Assembly (NCBI RefSeq): GCF_030580655.1
Contig: NZ_JAUQTB010000001.1
Location: forward strand, 372,001-436,000
Direction: 5' to 3'
Source of the DNA: Paenibacillus lacisoli
GTDB lineage: Bacteria > Bacillota > Bacilli > Paenibacillales > Paenibacillaceae
DNA length: 64,000 bases
Under the pieces are notes generated by a model. That model searched no databases, was not told the DNA's origin, and was given only the letters and a program-made list of their open reading frames with translations. Both the position numbers and the translations under genes were made by a program. This document shows positions 26,239 through 37,367 of this stretch, piece after piece (within the stretch, counting starts at the first letter, position 1; every line of letters begins with the position of its first letter).

Positions 26239-27027
26239 TTATGCCCGAATCCCTTCAACTGCGAGCAGATACATCTCCTGCAGCCGGGCTTCCTCCTTTA
26301 TCCAATCTCTGTAGTCCTCTTCTGCTGCTGCACGCTCCTCTTCTGTAACATATCCGTCACTGACCAGTTGTTGACCCCGGCTGGATGCAACGGCTGCCCA
26401 GATCCCGATCCCTTTCTCAAAATCATGGTCCCCTCTCTCGCTGCGTTCCAACTGAATCGTAGTATTGATCTGTGTCAAACCGGTGCTTCGGAAAATTTCT
26501 CTCAAATGATCCGCAATACGGTTATCCATTCCTAAATCTGCACGTTATTCCAGAAAGCGCCGGTAGAAATGCTGCATTGAAGCCGGGGGAGCCGGGCGCC
26601 AGACAATTCGTTCATGGTTATAGTCCAGCACCAGTACTCTGCCGCCTGGCCGTGCCGCCTTCTTCATTTGGTGAAGAGCATCCTGAGGTCTGGACAACCA
26701 CTGGAGAATCCTGGATGCGCTTACAATATCAAATACACCCTCATACTTCAGATTATAGATATCCCCTATCTCAAAATGAAGATTCGGTATCTCCCCATAC
26801 CGCTCTCGCGCCTCCTCAATCAGCTGCTTGCTGCTGTCAATGCCTACGACCTGTCCATCCGGTCCTGCCTGCTCTGCAATCCCTTTGGTAATGGCGCCGC
26901 TTCCACAGCCGACATCGAGCACTCGCATACCAGGCTGGATCAGCTCTGCCAGTCTGCGATTCGCCGAACTCAATGATCTTTGATTCAAAATTTGGTTCAT
27001 ACCCGGCGGCATCTCTGCCCGCTTCAA
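26239..27027 (-). pseudogene. SAM-dependent methyltransferase split by an in-frame TAA
   Basis: A class I SAM methyltransferase of about 262 residues whose reading frame is continuous apart from one stop codon at 26547-26545. The N-terminal part (160 residues) has the SAM-binding VLDVGCGSGAITKG, VGIDSS and an LQWLSRPQDALHQMKKAARPGG block. After TAA the same frame goes on with RADLGMDNRIADHL and the family's C-terminal domain, ending YLLAVEG. Family members have a tryptophan at the stop position by my recollection, implying TGG to TAA. Start is a TTG at 27027 behind GGAGG. It may be a recent pseudogene, make two pieces, or be read through. Confidence 0.8.
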
Positions 27028-27218
27028 CGCTTCCTCCCTGGATTCCTTGGCTGCGCCTCCTAGATCAGACTGCTGTAATTATATGTAATTCTTCTCGTTC
27101 TGGCAATGATCCCGGTTTCCTGCAGGAGCCGTCTTGAAGACTTACCGTTTCAGGTCCCCTTGGTCACGGTGAATGTGTAGTGACATCAATATGTATATTC
27201 ATACAAAGGAGGTCCACG

Positions 27219-27641
27219 ATGAGCATACTCCAAGAACGATTTGCAGCGATTATGGCCGGGGTTCGTCAGACCCTGGAGGAAACCGCAAGCATGACTCATC
27301 CACTCGTTGTACTGTTCCGGACCGCATTAGAGGACGAGCAAGCAGCTCTCGTACGGCTTTTGTCCCGATTAAAGGAAGAGAGAACGCCCCCGCTGTCAGA
27401 GATAAAAAATGACATTTCCATTATTTATCTCAACGATGAGGTTGTGGAATCAACGTTTAGAGCCTGGCTCAGGGCGGTACAGTGGATGGATCACGCCGAT
27501 TCGTGCGAGGCCATCCAGCTGGAGAATCGTTTTCCGGAGATCAAACAGCTGCTTCGAAAGGCGGCAGAAGAGTTGAAACAGCTCTATGGTGCCTCGGCTA
27601 TCAAGTTTGTGGTTCCAGCGCTGTATCAGCCGCAGGCGTAA
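27219..27641 (+). CDS. conserved hypothetical protein upstream of the molybdopterin enzyme
   Basis: I do not recognise this 140-residue protein. It is soluble, largely helical, with no signal peptide or cysteine motif. Start ATG at 27219 follows a strong AAAGGAGG. It lies 101 bp upstream of the molybdopterin oxidoreductase on the same strand, with no terminator between, so they may be co-transcribed; a chaperone or accessory role is possible but only inferred from position. Confidence 0.65.
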   Translation: MSILQERFAAIMAGVRQTLEETASMTHPLVVLFRTALEDEQAALVRLLSRLKEERTPPLSEIKNDISIIYLNDEVVESTFRAWLRAVQWMDHADSCEAIQLENRFPEIKQLLRKAAEELKQLYGASAIKFVVPALYQPQA

Positions 27642-27742
27642 GTCCCATTAGTCAATCTGTTCATCATCCTGCACCACATTGCAATGGAAGTATCATAAAA
27701 TAACTTAACTAGACTGGACTGGACCGGTAAGGAGGAGCATCC

Positions 27743-30193
27743 ATGAGCTGGCAAAAAGAACGTATCGACATGAATGTGTACAGCCAAGGTGAAGTAGACC
27801 GCTGGGTGTACAGCACGTGCAATCTGTGCTCGGTTGGCTGCGGATGTCATATTGCGGTCAAAGACGACCATATTGTGGGCATTAAAGGGAACGGCCAACA
27901 TCCAATCAATCGCGGACGCCTTGGGCCTAAAGGCGAGAATCAGTGGCAGGCCAATAACAGCCCAGACCGCCTGCTCTCTCCTATGATACGCAGGGCGCAT
28001 GGGGAGCTGGAACCTGCCAGCTGGGATGAGGCGATGGAACTGATTACGTCCAAAATCAGAAAAGCCCGCCAGGAGAAAGGTTCTAACAGCATCGCCATCT
28101 ATTCCACAGGCCAGGGATTCCTGGAGGATTATTATACGATAGCCAAGATTGGCCGTGCCGGTCTTCATACCCATCTGCTGGATGCGAATACCCGGCTCTG
28201 TACCGCGACAACTGAATTTTGCCTGCTGCAGTCTTTTGGCGCAGATGGAACGCCTGCTTCCTTTGATGATGTAGATGTATGCGACACATTAATGCTCTTC
28301 GGCCACAATGTCGCTGAGACGGGCACCGTGCTTCATGAACGGATTATGCAGCGGAAACAGCGTACGGGCAAGCCTTACATTATCGCTGTGGATCCCCGTC
28401 GCACGCTGACAGCACGGCAGGCAGATTTGCATTTACAGCTCCGACCGGGCAGCAATGTACCTTTGCTGAACGGATTGATCCATTTAATTCTGAAAAACGG
28501 GGCTGCCGATATGAAGTTTATAGAGCAGTACACGATTGGTTTTGATGAGATGAAATCAAGTGTGCAAGAATGGACCCCGGACCGCGCAGCCAGAGAAACC
28601 GGAATCGAAGAGCGTACTCTATACGAGGCGGCACGTGTACTCTCGGAGACACCCTCGCTTGTAACGACTACCCTTCAGGGAGCCTTTCAGAGCGCGGATG
28701 CAACCACCTCCTGTGTAGCGATCAACAATATGCACCTGATCCGCGGACTGATCGGCAAGCCAGGCTCAGGCCCCCTGCACATGGCTGGTCAACCGAGTTC
28801 ATCAGCCAACCGGACGGCAGGCGGCGTCGGTACTTATCCCGCGCACCGCAACCCTATGAATCCGGCCCATCTCAAGGAAATGGGACAGCTGTGGAATGTA
28901 GATCCCATGACTCTGCCGGCCGGGCCCGAGAAAGGTATTGAAGAACAGCTTGAGATGATGGAACGGGAGGAGATTGCTGTCTTCTGGAATATCGGCACCA
29001 ATCCGATGGTTTCTCTTCCGAACCGCCAGCGGGCGCGCAGGGCGCTTGAGAAGGTGTTTGTCATTATGCAGGATCATTTCCTTACGGAAACTGCCAAAGT
29101 CGCCGATGTCATCCTCCCCGCAGCCATGTGGGGGGAGAAGGAAGGGACGATGGAGAACGCAGACCGTACCATCAACCTGCTCCGCAAGGCTGTTGATCCG
29201 CCACAGAATGTGAAAACCGATTTTGACATTTTGCTCGATTTTGCTAAACGGATGGATTTTCGGGATCGGGACGGAAACCCTCTGATTTCGTATCAGACGC
29301 CTGAAGAAGCTTTTGAAGAATGGAAAACCGTGTCCGCAGGCCGCCCTTGCGATATGACCGGTATAACCTACGAAAAGCTTGAACAGTCTAACGGCCTGCG
29401 CTGGCCGGTTAATGCCGAGAATCCTGAAGGCACACCCCGGTTATACACGGATCTCAAGTTCCATACCTCGCCGGACTATGCCCAAAGCTATACGAAGGAC
29501 GAGTTCACAGGGCGGGCACTGACGCATGAAGAATTTGCCGCTAAAAAAGCCCACAATCGGGCTATCCTGTACGCCACCCGTTACAACCCGCCGGCCGAGT
29601 CGCCGGACGAGCAGTACCCATTCTGGATCACGACAGGCCGGCTGGTGTGGCATTGGCATACGCGTACCAAGACCGGCCGCTCCCCTTATCTGCAGATGGC
29701 GGCACCGCATGGTTATGCCGAGCTGCATCATGAAGATGCCCGGCAGCTGGGTGTCATTGAAGGCGAAGTCGTCCGCGTGACTTCGCCCCGGGGCTGGATT
29801 GAAGTGCCTGTCAAGATCAGTGATGTTGTCCAGCAGGGTCTGATTTTTGTTCCATTCCATTTCGGCAGCTGGGAAGGACATCAGGCTGCGAATGAGCTGA
29901 CCGCTGACTTTGTCGATCCGCTCTCCAAGCAGCCTACCTTCAAGCACTGCGCCGGCCGGATCAACAAGCTCCGCCGGCAGCACACGGTCGTGGAAGGTGA
30001 ATCTGCAGCTTATATTGCGGAGCAGTATGGATTGCAACCCGCCGATCTGCTGAAGATTAATCAACTGGACACACCTTACAGTATCCAGACAGGCCAGTCT
30101 CTGGAGGTTCCAATCTCCGTCCTCAGCGTTCCGCTGCAGCCTTATGCTCCCCAGCGCAGCAGCTATACCGGCAAGACAAACCGTGATGATTGA
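27743..30193 (+). CDS. molybdopterin oxidoreductase (nitrate-reductase/formate-dehydrogenase-like) with C-terminal LysM-like domain
   Basis: An 816-residue enzyme of the DMSO-reductase superfamily. An N-terminal Fe4S4 region (STCNLCSVGCGC, about residues 24-37) is followed by MGD-binding domains; TRLCTATTEF carries the likely Mo-ligand cysteine (near 151), and SPRGWIEVPVKISD lies in the C-terminal molydopterin-binding barrel (about 625-745). The expected fourth cluster cysteine is replaced (GRLGPKG). The last 60 residues or so (AAYIAEQYGLQPADLLKINQ to GQSLEVP) look like a LysM module. Start ATG follows AAGGAGGAG. No signal peptide is seen, so cytoplasmic. Nitrate reductase is the nearest guess. 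Confidence 0.75.
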   Translation: MSWQKERIDMNVYSQGEVDRWVYSTCNLCSVGCGCHIAVKDDHIVGIKGNGQHPINRGRLGPKGENQWQANNSPDRLLSPMIRRAHGELEPASWDEAMELITSKIRKARQEKGSNSIAIYSTGQGFLEDYYTIAKIGRAGLHTHLLDANTRLCTATTEFCLLQSFGADGTPASFDDVDVCDTLMLFGHNVAETGTVLHERIMQRKQRTGKPYIIAVDPRRTLTARQADLHLQLRPGSNVPLLNGLIHLILKNGAADMKFIEQYTIGFDEMKSSVQEWTPDRAARETGIEERTLYEAARVLSETPSLVTTTLQGAFQSADATTSCVAINNMHLIRGLIGKPGSGPLHMAGQPSSSANRTAGGVGTYPAHRNPMNPAHLKEMGQLWNVDPMTLPAGPEKGIEEQLEMMEREEIAVFWNIGTNPMVSLPNRQRARRALEKVFVIMQDHFLTETAKVADVILPAAMWGEKEGTMENADRTINLLRKAVDPPQNVKTDFDILLDFAKRMDFRDRDGNPLISYQTPEEAFEEWKTVSAGRPCDMTGITYEKLEQSNGLRWPVNAENPEGTPRLYTDLKFHTSPDYAQSYTKDEFTGRALTHEEFAAKKAHNRAILYATRYNPPAESPDEQYPFWITTGRLVWHWHTRTKTGRSPYLQMAAPHGYAELHHEDARQLGVIEGEVVRVTSPRGWIEVPVKISDVVQQGLIFVPFHFGSWEGHQAANELTADFVDPLSKQPTFKHCAGRINKLRRQHTVVEGESAAYIAEQYGLQPADLLKINQLDTPYSIQTGQSLEVPISVLSVPLQPYAPQRSSYTGKTNRDD

Positions 30194-30205
30194 TCGTTAG
30201 CGAAC

Positions 30206-30257
30206 AGAAAAAAGCTGCTCCTCGGCCATAAAGCATGGCTGTGGAGCAGCTTTTTCT
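30206..30257. terminator. bidirectional terminator between the molybdopterin enzyme and metG
   Basis: AGAAAAAAGCTGCTCC pairs with GGAGCAGCTTTTTCT across a 20-nt loop, with A/T tracts on both sides. It serves convergent genes ending at 30193 (+) and 30297 (-). Confidence 0.85.
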
Positions 30258-30296
30258 GTTGGTTTTTCACAAATTCATTACGACTGCGGCAAGACC

Positions 30297-32309
<2,013 letters not shown>

Positions 32310-32336
32310 TTATGTTCCTCCTTTGAAATCAACAAA

Positions 32337-32603
32337 AATAGACCCTCACCCCTGCTGGGGCGAGAGTCTCCTCACGCGATACCACCCAAATTCCCTGTAT
32401 TCTTACGAACACAGGCTCCACCGGTTGTTGTCCAACCGTCCATTAACGCTGGATCACGCTGCTCCCTCATTACGCATTCGCCTAACTCGAAAGCAGTTCC
32501 TCCCGGACCATCTTCGGACCTCCTGTCAGACCGGTTTGCAGCATCTCCGGCTCTCTGAGCTGACGGGGTGATCGTACTTATCCATTCACAGGAAATTCAT
32601 ATA
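32337..32603 (-). promoter_or_regulatory. T-box riboswitch controlling metG (Met specifier)
   Basis: The minus-strand leader carries the invariant T-box TGGGTGGTATCGCG (within 32392-32375), stem I with the AGTA motif and apical GGAGATGCTGCAAACCGG, and an ending terminator hairpin (GACTCTCGCCCC / GGGGTGAGGGTC) followed by TATTTTT at 32370-32337. Basal stem I pairs TTCCT with AGGAA, enclosing the specifier loop where GAAG-ATG-G places ATG at 32511-32509. Uncharged tRNA-Met should stabilise the antiterminator and raise metG expression. The match to the Met codon fits the downstream gene. Confidence 0.92.
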
Positions 32604-32608
32604 CAGAA

Positions 32609-32638
32609 AATATACTGAAATTACAACATGAATGTCAA
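32609..32638 (-). promoter_or_regulatory. sigma-A promoter of the metG T-box leader
   Basis: TTGACA (32638-32633) and TATATT (32614-32609) are separated by 18 bp on the minus strand. The -35 element overlaps the stop codon of yidD. Confidence 0.7.
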
Positions 32639-32895
32639 GTCGGATGCTTCTGCCCCTTCGGCCGCTCTCCACCAGACTGTGCAGAAGAATCTGCGCGCGG
32701 CGGGACAGGGTCCAGCCCTCCAGAATGAAAAGGATGGCACCTGGCAATACGCTTCGCTGCCAGAATAGACCCTTTGAGCGCACCATGAACCTCAATCGCT
32801 TCAAGCGCATAAGCCGAACAGGTCGGATAAAAGCGGCAGGTGGCCGGCTTCAGGGGCGAAATGAATTTGCGGTACACATGTATCGGTGCTTGCAT
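32635..32895 (-). CDS. yidD: membrane protein insertion efficiency factor YidD
   Basis: YidD is a small membrane-associated protein that helps YidC insert membrane proteins. The 86-residue protein has the family core [20 protein letters not shown] near the N-terminus and [14 protein letters not shown]. Start ATG at 32895 gives the typical [10 protein letters not shown]; a GTG at 32898 adds one residue. The Gly/Pro-rich charged tail from about residue 68 is variable in the family. Zur is directly upstream. Confidence 0.88.
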   Translation of the reverse strand: MQAPIHVYRKFISPLKPATCRFYPTCSAYALEAIEVHGALKGSILAAKRIARCHPFHSGGLDPVPPRADSSAQSGGERPKGQKHPT

Positions 32896-32930
32896 CACAC
32901 GCCGCGAACCCCGCTTGGCTTCCTGCACGT

Positions 32931-33392
32931 TCAACGTCCTCCCTGTCCTGCCGGGGCAGCTCCCTGGGCGGCAGCGCCGCTCTCTTGACATCCCTTACAA
33001 TAACCGAACATTTCAAACTTATGCTGCACGACCATAAACTGATCCGGCACATCCGTATTGGCCATCGGACAGAACTTAACAGGTACGGTCTTCTGGCAGG
33101 ACAAACAGATCATATGATGATGGTGATGATCCTCACTGCAGTGAGCGCGGAATTTGGCTCCGTCTTCGAACATAATCTGCTCCAGCACTCCCAGCTCGTG
33201 CATCACCCGCAGATTACGATATACCGTATCAAAACTCAGACCACTATATTTTTTGCACATGTATTCATAAACATCCTTAGGGGATAAATACCCTTCCGTC
33301 TCGGCGAACAGCTGTGCAAGCGACTTGCGCTGATCTGTGATCCGGAGCCCCTGTCCTGACATCGTTTCAATAATTTGTTCCGTGGTAAGCAT
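32931..33392 (-). CDS. zur: Fur-family zinc uptake regulator
   Basis: A 153-residue Fur-family repressor. Features that favour Zur over Fur and PerR are [21 protein letters not shown], the [14 protein letters not shown] block and CPM...HKFEMFGYC, as in B. subtilis Zur. Two CxxC pairs (CLSC, CKGC) would hold the structural zinc. It would repress zinc uptake genes. A degenerate Zur-box-like site lies about 80 bp upstream. An extra hydrophilic Ala/Gly-rich tail extends beyond the usual C-terminus. Confidence 0.85.
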   Translation of the reverse strand: MLTTEQIIETMSGQGLRITDQRKSLAQLFAETEGYLSPKDVYEYMCKKYSGLSFDTVYRNLRVMHELGVLEQIMFEDGAKFRAHCSEDHHHHHMICLSCQKTVPVKFCPMANTDVPDQFMVVQHKFEMFGYCKGCQESGAAAQGAAPAGQGGR

Positions 33393-33473
33393 CCATTTAA
33401 CCTCCCGGCATACCCTGCTTGTCGGCTAACCTGCCGGATCAGCACAGCATGAACTTAACATCTTAAAACTTAA

Positions 33474-33488
33474 TCGTAATTATAACAT
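33474..33488. promoter_or_regulatory. possible Zur box upstream of zur
   Basis: TCGTAATTATAACAT matches one half of the Bacillus Zur box perfectly (TCGTAAT) and the other half only at 4 of 7 positions. It is placed about 80 bp before the zur start, so autoregulation is possible. Confidence 0.35.
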
Positions 33489-33533
33489 ATAACGACAGCC
33501 GCGTCGCAATATTCCTCAGAATCAGCGCATACC

Positions 33534-33566
33534 AAAAGCCCTGCGGTGTCAGCACACACAGGGCTC
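33534..33566 (-). terminator. terminator of the 900-residue stalk-domain protein gene
   Basis: Minus-strand RNA: AGCCCTG pairs with CAGGGCT across a 17-nt loop, followed by TTTGG. It lies about 20 bp after the stop codon. Confidence 0.7.
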
Positions 33567-33586
33567 AGGATAAAGCCAATCGTCAG

Positions 33587-36289
33587 TTATTGTTTTTCCG
33601 GCGGGATCTGCGTAAACAGCAGATTGACCGGCAGGTTGCTGCCTGCAGCCGCAGTGAAATAAATCTCTACCGGCTGCTCGTAGGCACCGTTGCGGAACAG
33701 AACACTTTGTTCATTCGGTGCTTCGACCTGACCGTTATTAGGAATCATAACCACACTGCCATTCACCATGACCGCACCGCCAAATTGACCGCCGCGGGGG
33801 TTAAAGGTAATCAGCGTATTAGGTGCTACGTGGTTCAAGCGGATCTTGTACACGACGCCGAAGTTGCCGGCATTAGAAGCATCCGCCATGTCAACACCAT
33901 CGTGTCCGACAAGGTTCGGGTCATCCGAATTGTCTCCCAGAACGAGTCTGGACTCGGTCACCCCGACGACATCATTAACCTCCATGACCCGTGTCGAATT
34001 AGGATAGGTTCCACGGTTGTGGATACCGTCTCGATCCAGAACAGGAAGTGTAGGAAGCGTTGTAATCGGATCCTTTGCAGCGTCAATCATAATAACATCA
34101 TAATGAATTTGAGCGTCACTATTCACATCGGCCAGCAGGGAGATTAGATCCTTCGGCTTCAATGTTACGTTACTCAGATCATTGAGAATCACACGCTGCT
34201 CGCCAGGCTGCAGGATCGTGCTCGAACGATGTGCCCCTGTCTGCATGTCCTGGAAATAACGCATCGAAGACTTCTTACCCGCTTCTACTGGAGAAGCAAC
34301 CGGTCCCGCAAAGCCAACTACTTCGGTATTCAGGGTAGCCGGATAAGGATTTGTATTCGTGGCAATCACGTAAATCTTCACGTTTTTACCGATTGCATTC
34401 AAATGGTGAACCATGATCCGGGTCGGCCCTGTGCTGTCCTCGCGGTATACAACACCCTCAGTATAGTTGGTCTCCGGGCTGTTACTGCGGATCAGCAGGC
34501 TCGGCTCATCCGTAATCGCCGGCTTTACTTTTGGCAGATTCGGTACATTAGAGCCGTTGAAGGTAAATTTCTCGCCGATCGGCGTGAAAATTTTGTAAAA
34601 GTCCTGTTCCGTATAAAGGGTTTCGTTAGAAATGGTAATTGTCTTCTCATATTGCGAAGTCAGACCCTGTTCATCGGTTACGTTCAACTGGATCGTTACA
34701 GGACCCGGCTGGAAGAATGCCATCCGGTTGTTCAGCCAGTAATACTTCAGCTTGTCGACACCGCCGTCGTCTGAACTCTGGTCGGTGATCATGACCTTCT
34801 CACCCATTCTGTAAACGTCCTTGTCTGTTGTAAACATCGCTACCGGCGGCTGGTTCGGCATTTTGACTTCAACGGTCATGCTGAACGGATCGCTCCATGC
34901 ACCACTGGAATCCTGCACCGAATAAGTGATGGTATGCTGGCCTGCTTCCTGGAAAATATCCTCGCGGCCTTCCCACTTCTCGTTGATGATCGGCAGCCCT
35001 GATGGAGAAGAAGCCTGCGAAGTATAGGTCACCTGGGTTTGACCCGCATAGATTTCAGTCTTCGGTGAGACGCTGAACAGCGCGATCGGTTTTTTGGTCG
35101 AGCTCAGGTTTACAATGACACGCTTGTTCGGCTGATCTACCGAATAAGGAATATTAAATGCCTGTGTGACCGAGGTCAGCGGAATCATAAACACGTTTTT
35201 CTGCTGATAAGCAGCACCCTTCATGGTTGATTTAACACCATTAATGGTATAAATGCTGCTGTTCGTCTTGAAACGAAGCTCTTTGCCGCCAAACGTAATG
35301 ATCGTTTCTTTGGTTTTGTTGTCGTACAGCAGCTTATAGCCGAAGCGTTCCACCAGAGAACGAACCCCGATATAAGATACCCCGTTCTTCACGGTCATCG
35401 GCTGAGTCGCCGTATAAGTTACCCCGTTCTGCACCATTTTGGCACTGTTCATATAGAGAATAAGATCATTAGGACCATAAGTGGCTGTATTCGCTGACGT
35501 ACCCGGCACGGTCGTGGTTGGTGCTGTTGTACCTGGCACGGTTGGATCCGGAGGCGTTGTACCTGGTGTTGTACCTGGTGTTGTACCTGGTGTTGTACCT
35601 GGTGTTGTACCTGGTGTTGTACCTGGTGTCTCACCTGCAGCAGAGCTGTCCTGCCCCGCAGGCTCAGTTGTTGAAGCAGAGGTGTTACTAAAATCAATGC
35701 CTGCTGCAGCCAGATTCAGGATAACGCGTTTGTTCGGCTGATCTACAGAATAAGGGATATTAAATGCTTGGGTTACCGATGTCAGCGGAATCATAAATAC
35801 ATTATTTTGCTGGTAGGCCGCACCTTTCATTGTTGCTGCCACACCGTTCACAGTGTAAATATTGCTGCCGGTCTTGAAACGAAGCTCCTTGCCGCCGAAG
35901 GTAATGATCGTTTCTTTGGTCTTGTTGTCATACAGCAGCTTGTAGCCGACACGTTCCACTAGGGAACGAACCCCTATGTATGATACGCCGTTCTTCACGG
36001 TCATTGGCTGTGTCGCCTTGTACGTTACACCATTGTGCTCCATCTTCGCGCTGTTCATGTACAGAATCAGCTCATTGGCTGCAGCCGCCGACTTGCTGTC
36101 CGCAGCCGTTGGAGTCTGGCTGACATTAGACACGGAAGACGTTTGTGCTCCGCTTGATGCTCCGTAAGTGTCCTGTGTTACCGAGGCCTGGCTTGTACCT
36201 GACGCGGCCGGTGCTGCGCTTGCCGGCAGTACCGCTGCCGCCTGGGCTAGTGCCAGGATCGATACCATTGTTACTTTTTTGAAATTCAT
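33587..36289 (-). CDS. secreted surface protein with two stalk (copper-amine-oxidase-N-like) domains
   Basis: A 900-residue exported protein of unknown function. A signal peptide (about 1-26, AAVLPASAA) precedes two nearly identical stalk domains (about 75-200 and 272-400), each with ELILYMNSAKM/DLILYMNSAKM, GVSYIGVRSLVER and TIITFGGKELRFKT. A TPGT repeat lies between them. Two Ig/PKD-like domains follow (about 400-560), then an unrecognised C-terminal region (560-900) with no LPxTG. The duplicated stalk domains suggest internal duplication. Likely wall- or matrix-associated. One similar stalk domain is also in the GHL10 protein at 21851-23488. Confidence 0.72.
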   Translation of the reverse strand: MNFKKVTMVSILALAQAAAVLPASAAPAASGTSQASVTQDTYGASSGAQTSSVSNVSQTPTAADSKSAAAANELILYMNSAKMEHNGVTYKATQPMTVKNGVSYIGVRSLVERVGYKLLYDNKTKETIITFGGKELRFKTGSNIYTVNGVAATMKGAAYQQNNVFMIPLTSVTQAFNIPYSVDQPNKRVILNLAAAGIDFSNTSASTTEPAGQDSSAAGETPGTTPGTTPGTTPGTTPGTTPGTTPPDPTVPGTTAPTTTVPGTSANTATYGPNDLILYMNSAKMVQNGVTYTATQPMTVKNGVSYIGVRSLVERFGYKLLYDNKTKETIITFGGKELRFKTNSSIYTINGVKSTMKGAAYQQKNVFMIPLTSVTQAFNIPYSVDQPNKRVIVNLSSTKKPIALFSVSPKTEIYAGQTQVTYTSQASSPSGLPIINEKWEGREDIFQEAGQHTITYSVQDSSGAWSDPFSMTVEVKMPNQPPVAMFTTDKDVYRMGEKVMITDQSSDDGGVDKLKYYWLNNRMAFFQPGPVTIQLNVTDEQGLTSQYEKTITISNETLYTEQDFYKIFTPIGEKFTFNGSNVPNLPKVKPAITDEPSLLIRSNSPETNYTEGVVYREDSTGPTRIMVHHLNAIGKNVKIYVIATNTNPYPATLNTEVVGFAGPVASPVEAGKKSSMRYFQDMQTGAHRSSTILQPGEQRVILNDLSNVTLKPKDLISLLADVNSDAQIHYDVIMIDAAKDPITTLPTLPVLDRDGIHNRGTYPNSTRVMEVNDVVGVTESRLVLGDNSDDPNLVGHDGVDMADASNAGNFGVVYKIRLNHVAPNTLITFNPRGGQFGGAVMVNGSVVMIPNNGQVEAPNEQSVLFRNGAYEQPVEIYFTAAAGSNLPVNLLFTQIPPEKQ
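35556..35627 (-). repeat. six tandem 12-bp repeats encoding (PGTT)n
   Basis: The 12-bp unit GTTGTACCTGGT (plus strand) repeats six times without error. It encodes a TPGT linker between two stalk domains. Gain or loss of whole units keeps the frame, so linker length is likely to vary between strains. Confidence 0.93.
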
Positions 36290-36524
36290 GATTAAGCTCC
36301 TTCTATTGTTCTATTTCTGGATTCCCCTCTTCAGTCACACTATTTAGACGCCGCAAGGATGAAAAAGTTTCTAACTAATTATGTACAAAAAGAAAAAACC
36401 GCCATTTTTGTATGAATACGGAGAATTCTGATTAATAAGCAGCCGCCCGGTCATGCCATAACGCTTATTCTACCATTGTTACAGGATACATCCAAATAGC
36501 AAAGGTCAGCTTGCAGCTAAATAC

Positions 36525-36552
36525 AAAAAGAAGGGATCCGAGGATCCCTTCC
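36525..36552 (-). terminator. terminator of pflB-pflA
   Basis: Minus-strand RNA pairs GAAGGGATCC with GGATCCCTTC around a two-base TC loop and runs into TTTTT, 25 bp after the pflA stop. Confidence 0.88.
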
Positions 36553-36576
36553 AGATTAATCGTTATTCTTATACTC

Positions 36577-37326
36577 TTAATGTCCGGCTCTTGCTGCTGC
36601 CGTCTCTCTCCGGCCCTCTTCGATCAGACGATAAGCACGCTCCACTTCCTCCTCCGTCGGGGAAGGAACTCCCTCCAGCGGATACACACGTCCCAGCGCC
36701 TGCCATTTGTAGATGCCCATCTGATGGTAGGGCAGAATTTCAAACTTCTCCACACCATCCAATGTGCCGATAAAGCGGCCAAGGTTCAGCAGATCCTCTT
36801 CCTGATCATGGATACCGGGTACGTATACATGCCGGATCCACATCTTCCGTCCATGGCTGGACAGCCACCGAGCCGTCTCCAATGTCCGCTGATTCGATTT
36901 ACTAGTCAGCTTGATATGCTTCTCATCATCAATGTGCTTGATATCCAGCATCACCAGGTCAGTCACATCAAGAAGATCATGAATTTTATCCGCATCGTTA
37001 AAGCCGTTACTGTCCAGTGTGGTATGCAGATTCCACCGTCTTTTGACTTCCTTGAAAACCTCAGCTACAAAATGCGCCTGCAGTGTCGGTTCACCGCCGG
37101 AGACGGTCAGACCGCCGCCTGAAGAGCGGTAATAGGCCAGATAGGGTTCGATTTCATCCACAATTTCGTTTACAGTGACCTCTCGTCCCCCGTCCAGCGC
37201 CCAGGTATCCGGGTTGTGACAGTATTGGCATTTCATTAGGCATCCTTGCATAAACAAGATGAAGCGGATGCCGGGGCCATCTACGGTCCCAAAGGTTTCC
37301 AGTGAGTGTATATGTCCTTTTATCAT
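36577..37326 (-). CDS. pflA: pyruvate formate-lyase activating enzyme
   Basis: A radical-SAM enzyme that installs the glycyl radical on PflB under anaerobic conditions. The 249-residue protein has the CLMKCQYC motif (near residue 30, CxxxCxxC), then VSGGEPTLQ and HIDDEKHIKLT, all family features. It follows pflB by 41 bp in one operon. Active only when the SAM iron-sulfur cluster is reduced. Confidence 0.96.
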   Translation of the reverse strand: MIKGHIHSLETFGTVDGPGIRFILFMQGCLMKCQYCHNPDTWALDGGREVTVNEIVDEIEPYLAYYRSSGGGLTVSGGEPTLQAHFVAEVFKEVKRRWNLHTTLDSNGFNDADKIHDLLDVTDLVMLDIKHIDDEKHIKLTSKSNQRTLETARWLSSHGRKMWIRHVYVPGIHDQEEDLLNLGRFIGTLDGVEKFEILPYHQMGIYKWQALGRVYPLEGVPSPTEEEVERAYRLIEEGRRETAAARAGH

Positions 37327-37367
37327 GCTGATCTTCCTTTCCGCATCCGCTGCGTTAGTTTGAATGA

